Source: Nonomuraea sp. PA05 (GTDB lineage: Bacteria; Actinomycetota; Actinomycetes; Streptosporangiales; Streptosporangiaceae). From it: a DNA stretch of 64,000 bases. A program made the translations under genes and the position numbers. The notes beneath the pieces were generated by a model. The model saw only the letters and a list, made by a program, of their open reading frames with translations, was not told the DNA's origin and did not search any database. Location: positions 124,001 to 188,000 of the forward strand of contig NZ_VSEY01000018.1 in the NCBI RefSeq assembly GCF_008086045.1. The letters run 5' to 3'. The stretch's first letter is position 1. Every line of letters begins with the position of its first letter. Positions 50,234 through 58,592 of this stretch are shown in pieces.

Positions 50234-50995
50234 ATGCGCATCATCAGGTACGACGACGCGGGCACGGTGCGGTGGGGGGTGATGGATCCCGACGGCACGG
50301 TGCGGGCCGCGACCGGAGACCCGTACACGGAGCTGGTCCCCGGCGACCCGGTGGGCGGCGAGGTGCGCCTGCGCGCGCCCGTCACCCCCAGCAAGATCCT
50401 GTGCGTCGGCCGGAACTACGCCGACCACGCGGCCGAGTTCGGCAACCCGGTGCCGAAGGAGCCGCTGATCTTCCTCAAGCCGCCGTCGTCGATCGTCGGC
50501 CCCGGTGACGCGGTCGTCTACCCGTCGCTGTCGGGGCGGCTCGACCCGGAGGCGGAGCTGGTCGTGGTGATCGGCCGCCCGGGGCGGCGGGTCAAGGCGG
50601 AGGACGCGATGTCGGTGGTCTTCGGCTACACGATCGGCAACGACGTCACGGCCCGCGACATCCAGAAGAGCGACCCGCAGTGGACGCGCGGCAAGGGCTT
50701 CGACACCTTCTGCCCGCTCGGCCCGTGGGTGGACACCGACTTCGACCCGTCGGACGTGCGCGTCACCTGCGCGGTCAACGGCGAGCTGCGCCAGGACGGC
50801 CGGACCAGGGACTTCATCTTCGACATCCCCGAGCTGATCGCGTACGTGTCGGCCTTCTCCACCCTGGAGCCGGGCGACGTCATCATGACCGGCACGCCGC
50901 CGGGCGTGCGCCCGGTGCAGCCGGGCGACACGATGACCGTGACGGTGGAGGGGCTGGGCGAGCTGAGCAACCCGGTGGTGGCGGAGGACGCCTGA
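50234..50995 (+). CDS. Fumarylacetoacetate hydrolase-family enzyme
   Basis: 253 residues from ATG 50234, 8 bases after the lipoprotein stop. KILCVGRNYADHAAEFGN and PLIFLKPPSSIVGPGD open the FAH domain; LDPEAELVVVIG and IGNDVTARDIQK hold the metal-binding acidic residues; GDVIMTGTPPGV closes it. Such enzymes hydrolyse or decarboxylate 2-oxo acids from aromatic breakdown (acylpyruvate hydrolase type). Suggests the transporter imports a compound degraded by a ring-cleavage-type route. Confidence 0.9.
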   Translation: MRIIRYDDAGTVRWGVMDPDGTVRAATGDPYTELVPGDPVGGEVRLRAPVTPSKILCVGRNYADHAAEFGNPVPKEPLIFLKPPSSIVGPGDAVVYPSLSGRLDPEAELVVVIGRPGRRVKAEDAMSVVFGYTIGNDVTARDIQKSDPQWTRGKGFDTFCPLGPWVDTDFDPSDVRVTCAVNGELRQDGRTRDFIFDIPELIAYVSAFSTLEPGDVIMTGTPPGVRPVQPGDTMTVTVEGLGELSNPVVAEDA

Positions 50996-51038
50996 CCTCG
51001 CAGGAAACGGCGGTTAGGCGCCGCTTATAGTGGCAAGC

Positions 51039-51698
51039 GTGACGTCCGTCGTGCTCAAGCCCGGCCCGCCCGCGCGCACCGCGCACGCCTTCGTCTACGA
51101 AACGCTCCGGCGCGCGATCCTCGGCGGCGACCTGCCGCTCGGCTACCGGCTCGTGCAGGCCGACATCGCCGCCCAGCTCAAGGTGAGCATCACGCCGGTC
51201 CGCGAGGCGCTGCGCGACCTGGCGGGCGAGGGCCTGATCAGGATCGACGCGCACAAGGGCGCGATGTTGCGCGAGCCGGATCTGGCCGAGGTCAGGGAGA
51301 TCTACGAGTTGCGCCGCATGCTGGAGCCCGTGTCGATCCGTAAGGCTGTCGAACGTATCACCGACGAGGAGATCGACCGGGCCGACCGGCTGCGGGAGCT
51401 GATGGAGGCCGAGCTCGACCGGGGCGAGTGGGTCGAGCTGAACCGGCAGTTCCACGCCGTCTTCAGCGACGCGGCCGGCTCGCCCCGGCTGCGCGCGATA
51501 CTCAAGGGCCTGCGCGACGGCGCCGCCGTCTACGTGGGGCTGTCCCTGCGCGGGCAGGAGCGTACGCGCAGGGACGAGGCCGACCGCGACCATCGCGACC
51601 TGGTGACGGCGTTCAGGCGGCGGCACGCCGAGGAGGCGGTGAAGATCGTGCTGCGCCACCTCGACGCGACCATGCTCGCGCTCGAACGGCTCGCCTAA
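51039..51698 (+). CDS. GntR-family regulator (FCD domain)
   Basis: 219 residues from GTG 51039; GTG 51030 is in frame, but a good -10 (TATAGT, 51026-51031) overlaps it and would place transcription start at about 51038, implying a leaderless message. Winged helix AFVYETLRRAILGGDLPLGY and VSITPVREALRDLAGEGLI; FCD effector domain with ELRRMLEPVSI, NRQFHAVF and DHRDLVTAFRRR providing metal-binding residues. Probable regulator of the ABC/FAH operon and of the convergent symporter. The stop codons of this gene and the symporter overlap. Confidence 0.88.
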   Translation: MTSVVLKPGPPARTAHAFVYETLRRAILGGDLPLGYRLVQADIAAQLKVSITPVREALRDLAGEGLIRIDAHKGAMLREPDLAEVREIYELRRMLEPVSIRKAVERITDEEIDRADRLRELMEAELDRGEWVELNRQFHAVFSDAAGSPRLRAILKGLRDGAAVYVGLSLRGQERTRRDEADRDHRDLVTAFRRRHAEEAVKIVLRHLDATMLALERLA

Positions 51699-53023
51699 CC
51701 GGTCTTGGCCCGTGGGTCGTCGTACTCGACCGCATAATCCTGCTGCGAGCGGTCCTTCAGCAGGTACGCCGCCACGACGCTGATCGCGGCGCAGATCGCC
51801 ATGTAGATCGCGATGGCCATCGAGCTGCCGTACGTCGCGTACAGCCAGACAGCGATCAGCGGCGCGGGCCCGCCCGCCGTGACGGAGGCGAGCTGGTAGC
51901 CGAGCGAGGCGCCGCTGTAGCGCAGCCGTCCGGTGAAGCTCTCGGCGATGAACGTGGCCTGCGGCCCGTACTGGATGTCGTGGATGGGCGCGGCCAGCAC
52001 GATGGCCAGGAAGACCAGCGCGGGGACGCGGGTGTCCAGCAGCGGCCAGTAGACGAACGACCAGACCACCATGATCGCGGCGCCGATGATGTAGAGCCGC
52101 CTGCGCCCCACCAGGTCGGAGATGAAGCCCCAGAACGGCACGGTGAACAGCGACACGACACCGGCCGCGATCACGTACGTGTAGACGTCGCTCGGCGCGA
52201 AGCCCAGCGTCTTGGTGGCGTAGGTGAGGATGAACACGGTGAAGATGTAGAACGGCGCCTGCTGGCCGGTGCGCAACAGCGCGCTGAGCACGATCTCCCG
52301 CCAGTTCATGGCCAGGACCTGCCGCACGGGCACCCGCTCGACCCTGTTCTCCGCGACGACCTTGGCGAAGACCGGCGTCTCCAGGATGCCGAGCCTGATG
52401 TACAGGCCGATGGCCGCCATCACGACGCTGAGCAGGAACGGGATGCGCCATCCCCAGTACGGGTCCATCGGCTCGAACACCTGCAGCGCCAGGTAGCCGA
52501 GCACGAGCCCGACGGGCACGCCGAACTGCGGCCAGCTCCCGAGGAAGCCGCGCCGCCCGCCCTTGGACTTGCCCCATTCGGTGGCCAGCAGCACGGAGCC
52601 GCCCCACTCGCCGCCGACGCTGATGCCCTGGAGCAGGCGCAGGAGCGTGAGCAGGATGCCGCCCCAGATGCCGATCTGCTCGTAGGTGGGCACCAGGCCG
52701 ACGAGTGCGGTGGCGATGCCCATGGTCATGAGGGTGATGATGAGGGTGGCCTTGCGGCCGATGCGGTCACCGTAGTGGCCGAAGATCGCCGCGCCGATGG
52801 GGCGGGCGGCGAAGCCGCCGAAGTAGGTGCCGAGGGCCAGGAGGAGGCCCGTCGTCGGGTCGCTGGTGGGGAAGAACAGCTCCGCGAAGATGGTGCTGGC
52901 GGCGAAGCCGTAGAGGAAGAAGTCGTACCACTCGATCGAGGTGCCCACGGCGGAGGCGACCACCGCGCGGACCAGTTGCCGTCGTTTCTGCTGACCTGTC
53001 GTGTCGAGTCCTTGATCGACCAT
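51695..53023 (-). CDS. MFS transporter, metabolite:H+ symporter (MHS) family
   Basis: 442 residues from ATG 53023 with AGGAG 6 bases before it. Twelve helices. MHS marks: GTSIEWYDFFLYGFAAS at the start, GHYGDRIGRKATLI between helices 2 and 3, and LLQGISVGGEWGGSVLLATE. These carry organic acids (shikimate, 2-oxoglutarate, benzoate-like). It would be a second uptake route for the substrate of the neighbouring catabolic genes. Confidence 0.92.
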   Translation of the reverse strand: MVDQGLDTTGQQKRRQLVRAVVASAVGTSIEWYDFFLYGFAASTIFAELFFPTSDPTTGLLLALGTYFGGFAARPIGAAIFGHYGDRIGRKATLIITLMTMGIATALVGLVPTYEQIGIWGGILLTLLRLLQGISVGGEWGGSVLLATEWGKSKGGRRGFLGSWPQFGVPVGLVLGYLALQVFEPMDPYWGWRIPFLLSVVMAAIGLYIRLGILETPVFAKVVAENRVERVPVRQVLAMNWREIVLSALLRTGQQAPFYIFTVFILTYATKTLGFAPSDVYTYVIAAGVVSLFTVPFWGFISDLVGRRRLYIIGAAIMVVWSFVYWPLLDTRVPALVFLAIVLAAPIHDIQYGPQATFIAESFTGRLRYSGASLGYQLASVTAGGPAPLIAVWLYATYGSSMAIAIYMAICAAISVVAAYLLKDRSQQDYAVEYDDPRAKTG

Positions 53024-53065
53024 CTACCGCTCCTGGGGTAGGTCACGCGTTAACGGTGACGGTAC

Positions 53066-53077
53066 ATGATGCATCAT
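53066..53077. promoter_or_regulatory. 12-base palindrome upstream of MHS symporter
   Basis: ATGATGCATCAT, a perfect palindrome 43 bases upstream of the symporter ATG. It fits the GntR operator style but differs from the palindrome at 46589, so a common regulator is not shown. TACCGT just downstream (minus strand) could be the -10. Confidence 0.5.
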
Positions 53078-53164
53078 CGATGGTCACCAGGGCTGAAAGC
53101 GCTGGTTCGGGCCGGTGCCGGGGCGGGTAGTGCAACCACTACGGGTTCGGGAGGAGGGCATGTG

Positions 53165-53698
53165 ATGCGAGCTGCCGCCGCTGCTGTGATGGTCGTGGCC
53201 CTGGCGGCCACGGGCTGCGCCAACGCCGGGTTCGACGAGGCCAACCGGGTCCCGCAGAACGACGGGGCCAACGCCAACGTGGGCGACAGCCTGAGCCTGC
53301 GCAACATCTTCCTCCTGGGCGGCACCGACTCGGCGTCGCACCCGCCCCAGCAGGCGCTGTTCGGGGTGATCGTCAACGACGCCCAGCAGCCCGACCAGCT
53401 CGAACGCGTCACCATGGAGGGCGGCGGCACCGTGCAGCTCACGGGGCAGCCGCTCACGCTGCCGCCCGACCAGGCGGTGGGCACCGGCAACCAGCCCATC
53501 GGCACGGCCAACGGGGTGCGCGGCAACGTGGTGCCGATGACGTTCACCTTCCGCGAGGCGGAGCCGGTGCGTCTGATGGTGCCGGTCAAGACGCGTACCG
53601 GGCACTTCGCCGACCTGCCGGCCGCGCCGTCGGGCGCGCCCTCGACGGCGCCGCCCGCCACCGCGCCGCCGAGCCCGTCGGCCTCGCCTACGGGTTGA
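53165..53698 (+). CDS. Small secreted lipoprotein (PCu(A)C/DUF461-like)
   Basis: 177 residues from ATG 53165 with GAGGAGGG upstream (GTG 53162 also possible). Lipobox LAATGC with Cys18. The body (SLRNIFLLGG, ALFGVIVNDA, NVVPMTFTFREAEPVRLMVP) resembles actinobacterial lipoproteins with a PCu(A)C-like beta-barrel, but no Met/His copper-binding motif is visible. Ends in a Pro/Ala/Ser-rich tail. Its last 11 bases overlap the convergent hydrolase gene. Confidence 0.65.
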   Translation: MRAAAAAVMVVALAATGCANAGFDEANRVPQNDGANANVGDSLSLRNIFLLGGTDSASHPPQQALFGVIVNDAQQPDQLERVTMEGGGTVQLTGQPLTLPPDQAVGTGNQPIGTANGVRGNVVPMTFTFREAEPVRLMVPVKTRTGHFADLPAAPSGAPSTAPPATAPPSPSASPTG

Positions 53699-54683
53699 GG
53701 TGCCGCCAGCCCTTGGCGAGTGACCGGCCGACGGCCTCCATCACCTTCCTGTCGGTCCAGTAGAACGGGTGCACCAGCGGCGTGCCGTACACCGGCCGCC
53801 AGCCGCGCACCGTCATCGGCCGGTCCATCGTCACCTGCCGCTCGTAGGCGGGGCCGAGCGGCCGCAGCGGGTAGGCGATCACGTCGTCGGGGTCGTAGAA
53901 GTTGACCCACTCGCTCTGCAGCCCGGTCACGCGCCCGGCGACGTCCGCGCCGGGGAAGTCGATGGGCCTGTCGAGGCGGGCGTCCGGGTAGCGCAGGCTC
54001 CACAGCGCGAGCGGGCTGCCCATCGTGTAGAGCCAGGCCAGCGTCTCTCCCCTGGCCAGCGCCGAGGTGCCCATGGCGGCGCGGACCCGGTCCGGCACCA
54101 GTTTGTGTCCGCGCAGCGTCTCCTGCTGGTCGTAGAGGTAGTCGCTGACGAGCACGCCGCCGAACGAGTGCGCCAGCACGCACAGCGGCGCGCCGTCGCC
54201 TGCCTTGTCCGCCAGCCGGGCCAGGGCGGCGGCCAGCGCCTCGTGCGCGGCGACGTAGTTGGTCTCGTTCAGCTTCCTGTCGTAGGCGATGATGTCGCCG
54301 GTGAAGTGCAGCATCAGCCAGCGGGCGGCCGGGTAGCGCAGGCCGGGCAGCTCGGGCAGGGTGCGCCTGACCAGCGACAGCGCCATCGGGATCAGCGCGG
54401 TCGCCCGCCCGGCGTTGAGCCTCCTGACGATGCCCTGCAGCCGCTCGTCGAAGAACGAGCGGGCGCCCGCGGCCGAGTACATCCTGGCGAACAGCTCGCG
54501 CTGCCGCTCCTCGATGTGCGGCGCCCACGCGACGGGCTCGACGACCAGCGCGTTGTCGGCGTCGACGCGGCTCATCCCGGCCGCGTCCGCGAACGTGTCG
54601 CGCAGCAGCTCGGACGGGCGGGCGGCGAAGTCCGGGTCGTCGATCTCGACGCCGTGGACGAACGCCACGGCGATGCGGTTCAC
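53688..54683 (-). CDS. Alpha/beta-hydrolase-fold protein (lipase/esterase-like)
   Basis: 331 residues from GTG 54683, overlapping the GMC oxidase stop (GTGA). IAVAFVHGVEIDDP is the first strand and oxyanion turn; the nucleophile elbow is LAHSFGGVLVSDYL with Ser. A late His in YGTPLVHPFYW may be catalytic. Last gene of a five-gene coupled set around a cholesterol-oxidase-like enzyme. Substrate unknown; an ester of a hydrophobic alcohol is a guess. Confidence 0.7.
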   Translation of the reverse strand: MNRIAVAFVHGVEIDDPDFAARPSELLRDTFADAAGMSRVDADNALVVEPVAWAPHIEERQRELFARMYSAAGARSFFDERLQGIVRRLNAGRATALIPMALSLVRRTLPELPGLRYPAARWLMLHFTGDIIAYDRKLNETNYVAAHEALAAALARLADKAGDGAPLCVLAHSFGGVLVSDYLYDQQETLRGHKLVPDRVRAAMGTSALARGETLAWLYTMGSPLALWSLRYPDARLDRPIDFPGADVAGRVTGLQSEWVNFYDPDDVIAYPLRPLGPAYERQVTMDRPMTVRGWRPVYGTPLVHPFYWTDRKVMEAVGRSLAKGWRHLNP

Positions 54684-56443
54684 GGCGTGCTCCCTTCCAC
54701 CGGCGTCAGGCGGGCGGCACTGCGGGTGGCACTGCGGCGGGTGCGGCGCGGGCGCCGCTCCAGCAGGTGCGTGCACATGCGGTCGGCCAGCGCCGCGATG
54801 GTCAGCGACGGGTTGGGGCCGACGGGGCCCGGCATGGCGGCGCCGTCGGCGACGTACAGGCCGGGCAGACCGAGCACGGCGTTGTACGGGTCGCAGACGC
54901 CTTCCTCGCGGCTGTGCCCGATCGCGGCGCCGCCCAGCGGATGCACCGTGATGATCTTGCGGAAGAACCAGATCGGGTTGTCGACGTAGCCGGCCTCCAG
55001 GTGGTCGGCGAGATCGCGCATCGTGCGCCGCATCCGCGCGAAGTACTCCCGGCTCGTCCTGGTCGTCCAGTCGACGTTGAGCCGGTCGCCGCGCAGCCGC
55101 ATCACCCCGTCGGGCACGTCGCGGCCGATGCCGAGCAGCGGCAGCGAGCCCGACGACAGCGTGCCCTGCCCGATCAGCCGGGACAGCTCGGCGCTCAGGC
55201 TGCTGTCGGGCGTGCCGAGCAGCCGCGACACCACCGCCCGCACCGCGAACTCGCCCGCCCTGAACAGCGAGCGCGTCACGTCCGCGCTCTCCGCCAGCCA
55301 GTCCACGAACCCCGGGTAGCCGCCGTCCTGCACGTAGAAGCCGCGCCCCTGGACGTCGGGGCGGTCCAGCCGGTCGGGGACGAACATGGAGCTGGTGATG
55401 ACGGGCCCGCGGCTGGCCTCCATCCGCTCGCCGCCGGCCGGCCTGGGCAGCAGGAACGTCAGCAGGTCGCCGTTGCCGGAGTAGCGCCGGCCGAGCCGCT
55501 CCAGGTTGAGCCCCGGCAGCCTGCCCTGGTTGCGCAGCAGCAGGTAGACGGTGCCGTACGTGCCCGCGCCGAGGATCAGTAGGTCGCAGGTGATCCTGCG
55601 GAGCGGCAGCTTGCCCGTGCCGAGGCGGCGGCCCTCACTCGCCGGGTCGTGCTCGACGTAGCCGACCTCGTAGCCACCGCCGTCGCGCAGCCGCAGCTCG
55701 CGCACCTCGCGGTGGGTGCGCAGGTCCGCTCCTGCGTGCCGCGCGGCCGACAGGTACGTGTGGTCGAGCGTGTTCTTCGCGCCGTCGTTGCAGCCGATGT
55801 CGCACTCCCCGCACAACCGGCAGGTACGCCGCGGCCTGCCGTGCAGGTTGCCGTACTCGGGGTCCTTGATCGGCAGCCCGAGCCCCGGCGGCTCCTGCGG
55901 CCCCGGCGAGAAGCTGACGGCCAGCGGTGGCAGCTCCCAGGCCAGCCCCAGGTCCTTGGCGGCCACCTGCATGGCCAGCGTCTTACGGGTGCCGGCGTAG
56001 GCGGGGGCGTGCAGCGGGTAGCGGGTGGCGCCGAGCATCCGCTCCACGGCGTCGTAGTGCGGGTCCAGCTCGGCCCTGGTGACCGGCCACGTCTCGTACC
56101 CGCCGCCGGGCAGCCGCTCCCGCTTGACGAACCACTTCTCCTCCTTCCTCAGCAGCACGTTCGCGTAGATCAGCGAGCCGCCGCCGAGGCCGCTGCTCAC
56201 CACCGAGTCGAACCCGTTGAACGTCCACACGTCGAACAATCCGTACAGGCCCTCGCTCGGATCCCACAGGGCCCTGCCCATCTCGTGCGGCGTGCGCGCG
56301 AAGCTGCCCGGCGGGTACGCGCGCCCGCGCTCCAGGACGACCACCCGCAGCCCGGCCTCGGCCAGCCGGAAGGCGGACACCGCGCCGCCGAACCCCGAGC
56401 CGACCACCACGGCGTCCACGTGCTCCGCGGCGGGCGGGGTCAT
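54680..56443 (-). CDS. GMC-family oxidoreductase (cholesterol oxidase-like)
   Basis: 587 residues. N-terminal FAD-binding VVVGSGFGGAVSAFRLAEAG; GLGGGSLIYANVLLR; a Cys cluster CRLCGECDIGCNDGAKNT characteristic of actinobacterial cholesterol-oxidase-like GMC enzymes; catalytic His in TVHPLGGAAIGH; and the C-terminal FAD site PVGPNPSLTIAALADR. No signal peptide, so intracellular. Oxidises a sterol or similar alcohol (inference). Overlaps both neighbours. Confidence 0.88.
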   Translation of the reverse strand: MTPPAAEHVDAVVVGSGFGGAVSAFRLAEAGLRVVVLERGRAYPPGSFARTPHEMGRALWDPSEGLYGLFDVWTFNGFDSVVSSGLGGGSLIYANVLLRKEEKWFVKRERLPGGGYETWPVTRAELDPHYDAVERMLGATRYPLHAPAYAGTRKTLAMQVAAKDLGLAWELPPLAVSFSPGPQEPPGLGLPIKDPEYGNLHGRPRRTCRLCGECDIGCNDGAKNTLDHTYLSAARHAGADLRTHREVRELRLRDGGGYEVGYVEHDPASEGRRLGTGKLPLRRITCDLLILGAGTYGTVYLLLRNQGRLPGLNLERLGRRYSGNGDLLTFLLPRPAGGERMEASRGPVITSSMFVPDRLDRPDVQGRGFYVQDGGYPGFVDWLAESADVTRSLFRAGEFAVRAVVSRLLGTPDSSLSAELSRLIGQGTLSSGSLPLLGIGRDVPDGVMRLRGDRLNVDWTTRTSREYFARMRRTMRDLADHLEAGYVDNPIWFFRKIITVHPLGGAAIGHSREEGVCDPYNAVLGLPGLYVADGAAMPGPVGPNPSLTIAALADRMCTHLLERRPRRTRRSATRSAARLTPVEGSTP

Positions 56444-57183
56444 GACCGCTCCCTGCGCCGCAGGTAGGCGCGGGGCCGCAGGAGGTAGCTGTCACGCAGG
56501 TTGCGCGCGAACAGCAGGCCGAACGCGCCGAACACGCGGGCCGCCTCCACCGGTGAGGCCACGTTCCTGGCGCGCATCGACAGCAGCAGCGCCGCCAGGT
56601 CGCCCGCGCCCAGCCGCAGCACCCCCGCGCCCGTCACCTCGCCCCGGGTGTCGGGGCCGCGGTGCAGCCGCACGTCGAGGGTGGTCGTGTCGGGCCAGAG
56701 GTCCAGGCCCAGGTCGTCGCGTACGCTCTTGCGGCCGGCCAGGTAGTGGGCCTGGCCCTGGTGGGAGAAGGAGGCCTCGTAGAGGAGGAGGGTCAGGTCG
56801 GGGGTGCCGGACGGGGCGAAGAGGTGGAAGATCCCGTCGTGGAAGGGGATGCGCCGTTCCACGCCCGGCAGCTCGATCTCGCCGCGCAGGGTGCCGGGGT
56901 GGGCGGGGTCGGCGGTGAAGGCCTTGAGGTCGGGGATGGTGACGGTGGCGCGCAGGGTGAGGCGCCAGCCGGTGCGGTGGCCGATGCGGGCGCCCTCGCG
57001 GGGATCTTTCACACCCATCGCGAAATATCCGGACATCTTCTCGTGGAAGGTCAGCCCCGGGGCGGCCTTCGCCTCCTTGACCGCGCCCGCCCTGATCCCG
57101 CCCGCCTTGATCCCGCCCGCCTTGATCTCGCCCGTCGCTGGGGCCGTCGCGCGAGGTTGCCGTGTCTTGGGAGCCATGGTCAT
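56440..57183 (-). CDS. Accessory domain protein of GMC oxidase cluster
   Basis: 247 residues from ATG 57183; the start shares one base with the previous stop (TGATG). N-terminal 40 residues are a low-complexity repeat (IKAGG, IKAGG, IRAG). The body (FHEKMSGYFAMG, LTLRATVTIPDLKAF, GIFHLFAPS, HYLAGRKSVRDD, LWPDTTTLDVRLHRG) looks like a beta-rich domain that, as I recall, is fused to GMC and hydrolase domains in large actinobacterial cholesterol-oxidase-type proteins. No catalytic residue evident. A stand-alone version suggests a complex. Confidence 0.55.
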   Translation of the reverse strand: MTMAPKTRQPRATAPATGEIKAGGIKAGGIRAGAVKEAKAAPGLTFHEKMSGYFAMGVKDPREGARIGHRTGWRLTLRATVTIPDLKAFTADPAHPGTLRGEIELPGVERRIPFHDGIFHLFAPSGTPDLTLLLYEASFSHQGQAHYLAGRKSVRDDLGLDLWPDTTTLDVRLHRGPDTRGEVTGAGVLRLGAGDLAALLLSMRARNVASPVEAARVFGAFGLLFARNLRDSYLLRPRAYLRRRERS

Positions 57184-58592
57184 CAGACCTTCCCGGTCGT
57201 GCCGGTGACACCCTTGCCCCGGGGCTTGCCGGCGTCCTCGGCGTACCTGGCGTTCGGGTCGAGCAGCCGCCGCCGCTCCGGCGAGGCGCTGGTGCGCGTG
57301 TGCATGCACCGGAAGCCGCCGTTGTCGATGACGAGGTCGTCCACCCGCTCCACCAGCCGTTCGAGCACCTTCTCCGTGAGCTGCGCCGGGTTGACGCCGA
57401 AGTGCAGCATCAGCTCGCAGTGCCGCCTGCCGTCCTCCCCCTGCGACAGGTAGCCCGACCGGATCGCCTTGACGTGCATCGAGACGAACGTGATGCCCCC
57501 GCTGTCGCGCCGCTCCTCGACGGCGACGTCGTACAGGCGGCGGAAGAGAATCTCGTAGCGCTCGGCCGGAGCCAGGACGGCGAGCGTGCGGGCCGGCTCA
57601 CCCGCGGTCGGATCGGTGAGCCGCTCGACGTTCTTGCCGCTGGCGTAGAGCGGGCTGAACATGATCTCGGCCATGCCGAGGTACTTGACCAGCTCGTCCG
57701 CCGCCGGCAGCCGCCTCGCCCAGCGGCCGAGCAACTGCTGGGAGCCGTGGGCGGCGCCGTTCAGCAGCGACTTGAGCGGGTTCTGCGGCGTCTGGCGGTA
57801 GGAGGAGAACTGGCCGAGCCGCAGCGCGCCGAGCGGCGTCGGGAAGTCGGCCCACACGCCCCGCTCCATCAGCGCGTCGCCGGGGTCGCGGACCAGCTCG
57901 GCCGAGCGGCGGAGGTAGTCGTCGAGGTCGTTGGTGAACAGCAGGTGGTTGCGCAGCACCGTGCGGTGCTTGTCGACGCGGACCAGGTCGATCTTCAGCC
58001 AGGTGATCACGCCGTGCCTGCCGGTGCCCGCCAGGACGCGGTGGAAGCGGCCGGGGTCGCGGTCCCTGCCGCAGACGTGCACCTCGCCGTCCCAGTCCAC
58101 GTACTCCAGCTCCTTGACGGTGTCCACGAACAGGCCGTAGCGGTGCGAGGCGGGGCTGATGCCGCCGACCGAGGCGAAGCCGCCGGCCGTGATCCGGTCG
58201 TGGTCGCCGATGACCGGCAGCCCCCAGCCGCGTTCTGCTAGGTGCGCGTCCACCTCCGACAGGATCGCGCCGCCCTGCACGGTGACGGTCCGGCCGCGCT
58301 CGTCCACGTCCACGATCTGGCTCATCCGGCCGGTGACCAGGACGGTGGCGCCGTCGCCTGTGACGAGGTCGTTGCTGGAGTGGCCGTGGCCGCGCACGAT
58401 CAGCCGCTCGTCCCGCCCGCGCACCTCCCTGACGGCCCTGACGACGTCGTCGGTGGTGCGCGGCAGGTAGACCTTGAACGGCCAGCGCGGCGGGATCGCG
58501 GGATCGGCCGTCCGCTCCCCGTCGTGGGCCAGGCTGAGCAGCGTGTCGCGCGGATGGTCCTCATGGCTCACGGGCTGGTAGGACACGGTCAC
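57183..58592 (-). CDS. FAD-linked oxidase (VAO/PCMH family)
   Basis: 469 residues from GTG 58592, overlapping the hydrolase stop (GTGA). FAD_binding_4 domain: VRGHGHSSNDLV, VTVQGGAILSEVDAHL, DRITAGGFASVGGIS and HGVITWLKIDL. The C-terminal half is the substrate cap, sugar-lactone oxidase or class II cholesterol oxidase-like. A His for covalent flavin attachment may be that of GHGHS. Probably acts with the GMC oxidase on related substrates. Confidence 0.82.
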   Translation of the reverse strand: MTVSYQPVSHEDHPRDTLLSLAHDGERTADPAIPPRWPFKVYLPRTTDDVVRAVREVRGRDERLIVRGHGHSSNDLVTGDGATVLVTGRMSQIVDVDERGRTVTVQGGAILSEVDAHLAERGWGLPVIGDHDRITAGGFASVGGISPASHRYGLFVDTVKELEYVDWDGEVHVCGRDRDPGRFHRVLAGTGRHGVITWLKIDLVRVDKHRTVLRNHLLFTNDLDDYLRRSAELVRDPGDALMERGVWADFPTPLGALRLGQFSSYRQTPQNPLKSLLNGAAHGSQQLLGRWARRLPAADELVKYLGMAEIMFSPLYASGKNVERLTDPTAGEPARTLAVLAPAERYEILFRRLYDVAVEERRDSGGITFVSMHVKAIRSGYLSQGEDGRRHCELMLHFGVNPAQLTEKVLERLVERVDDLVIDNGGFRCMHTRTSASPERRRLLDPNARYAEDAGKPRGKGVTGTTGKV

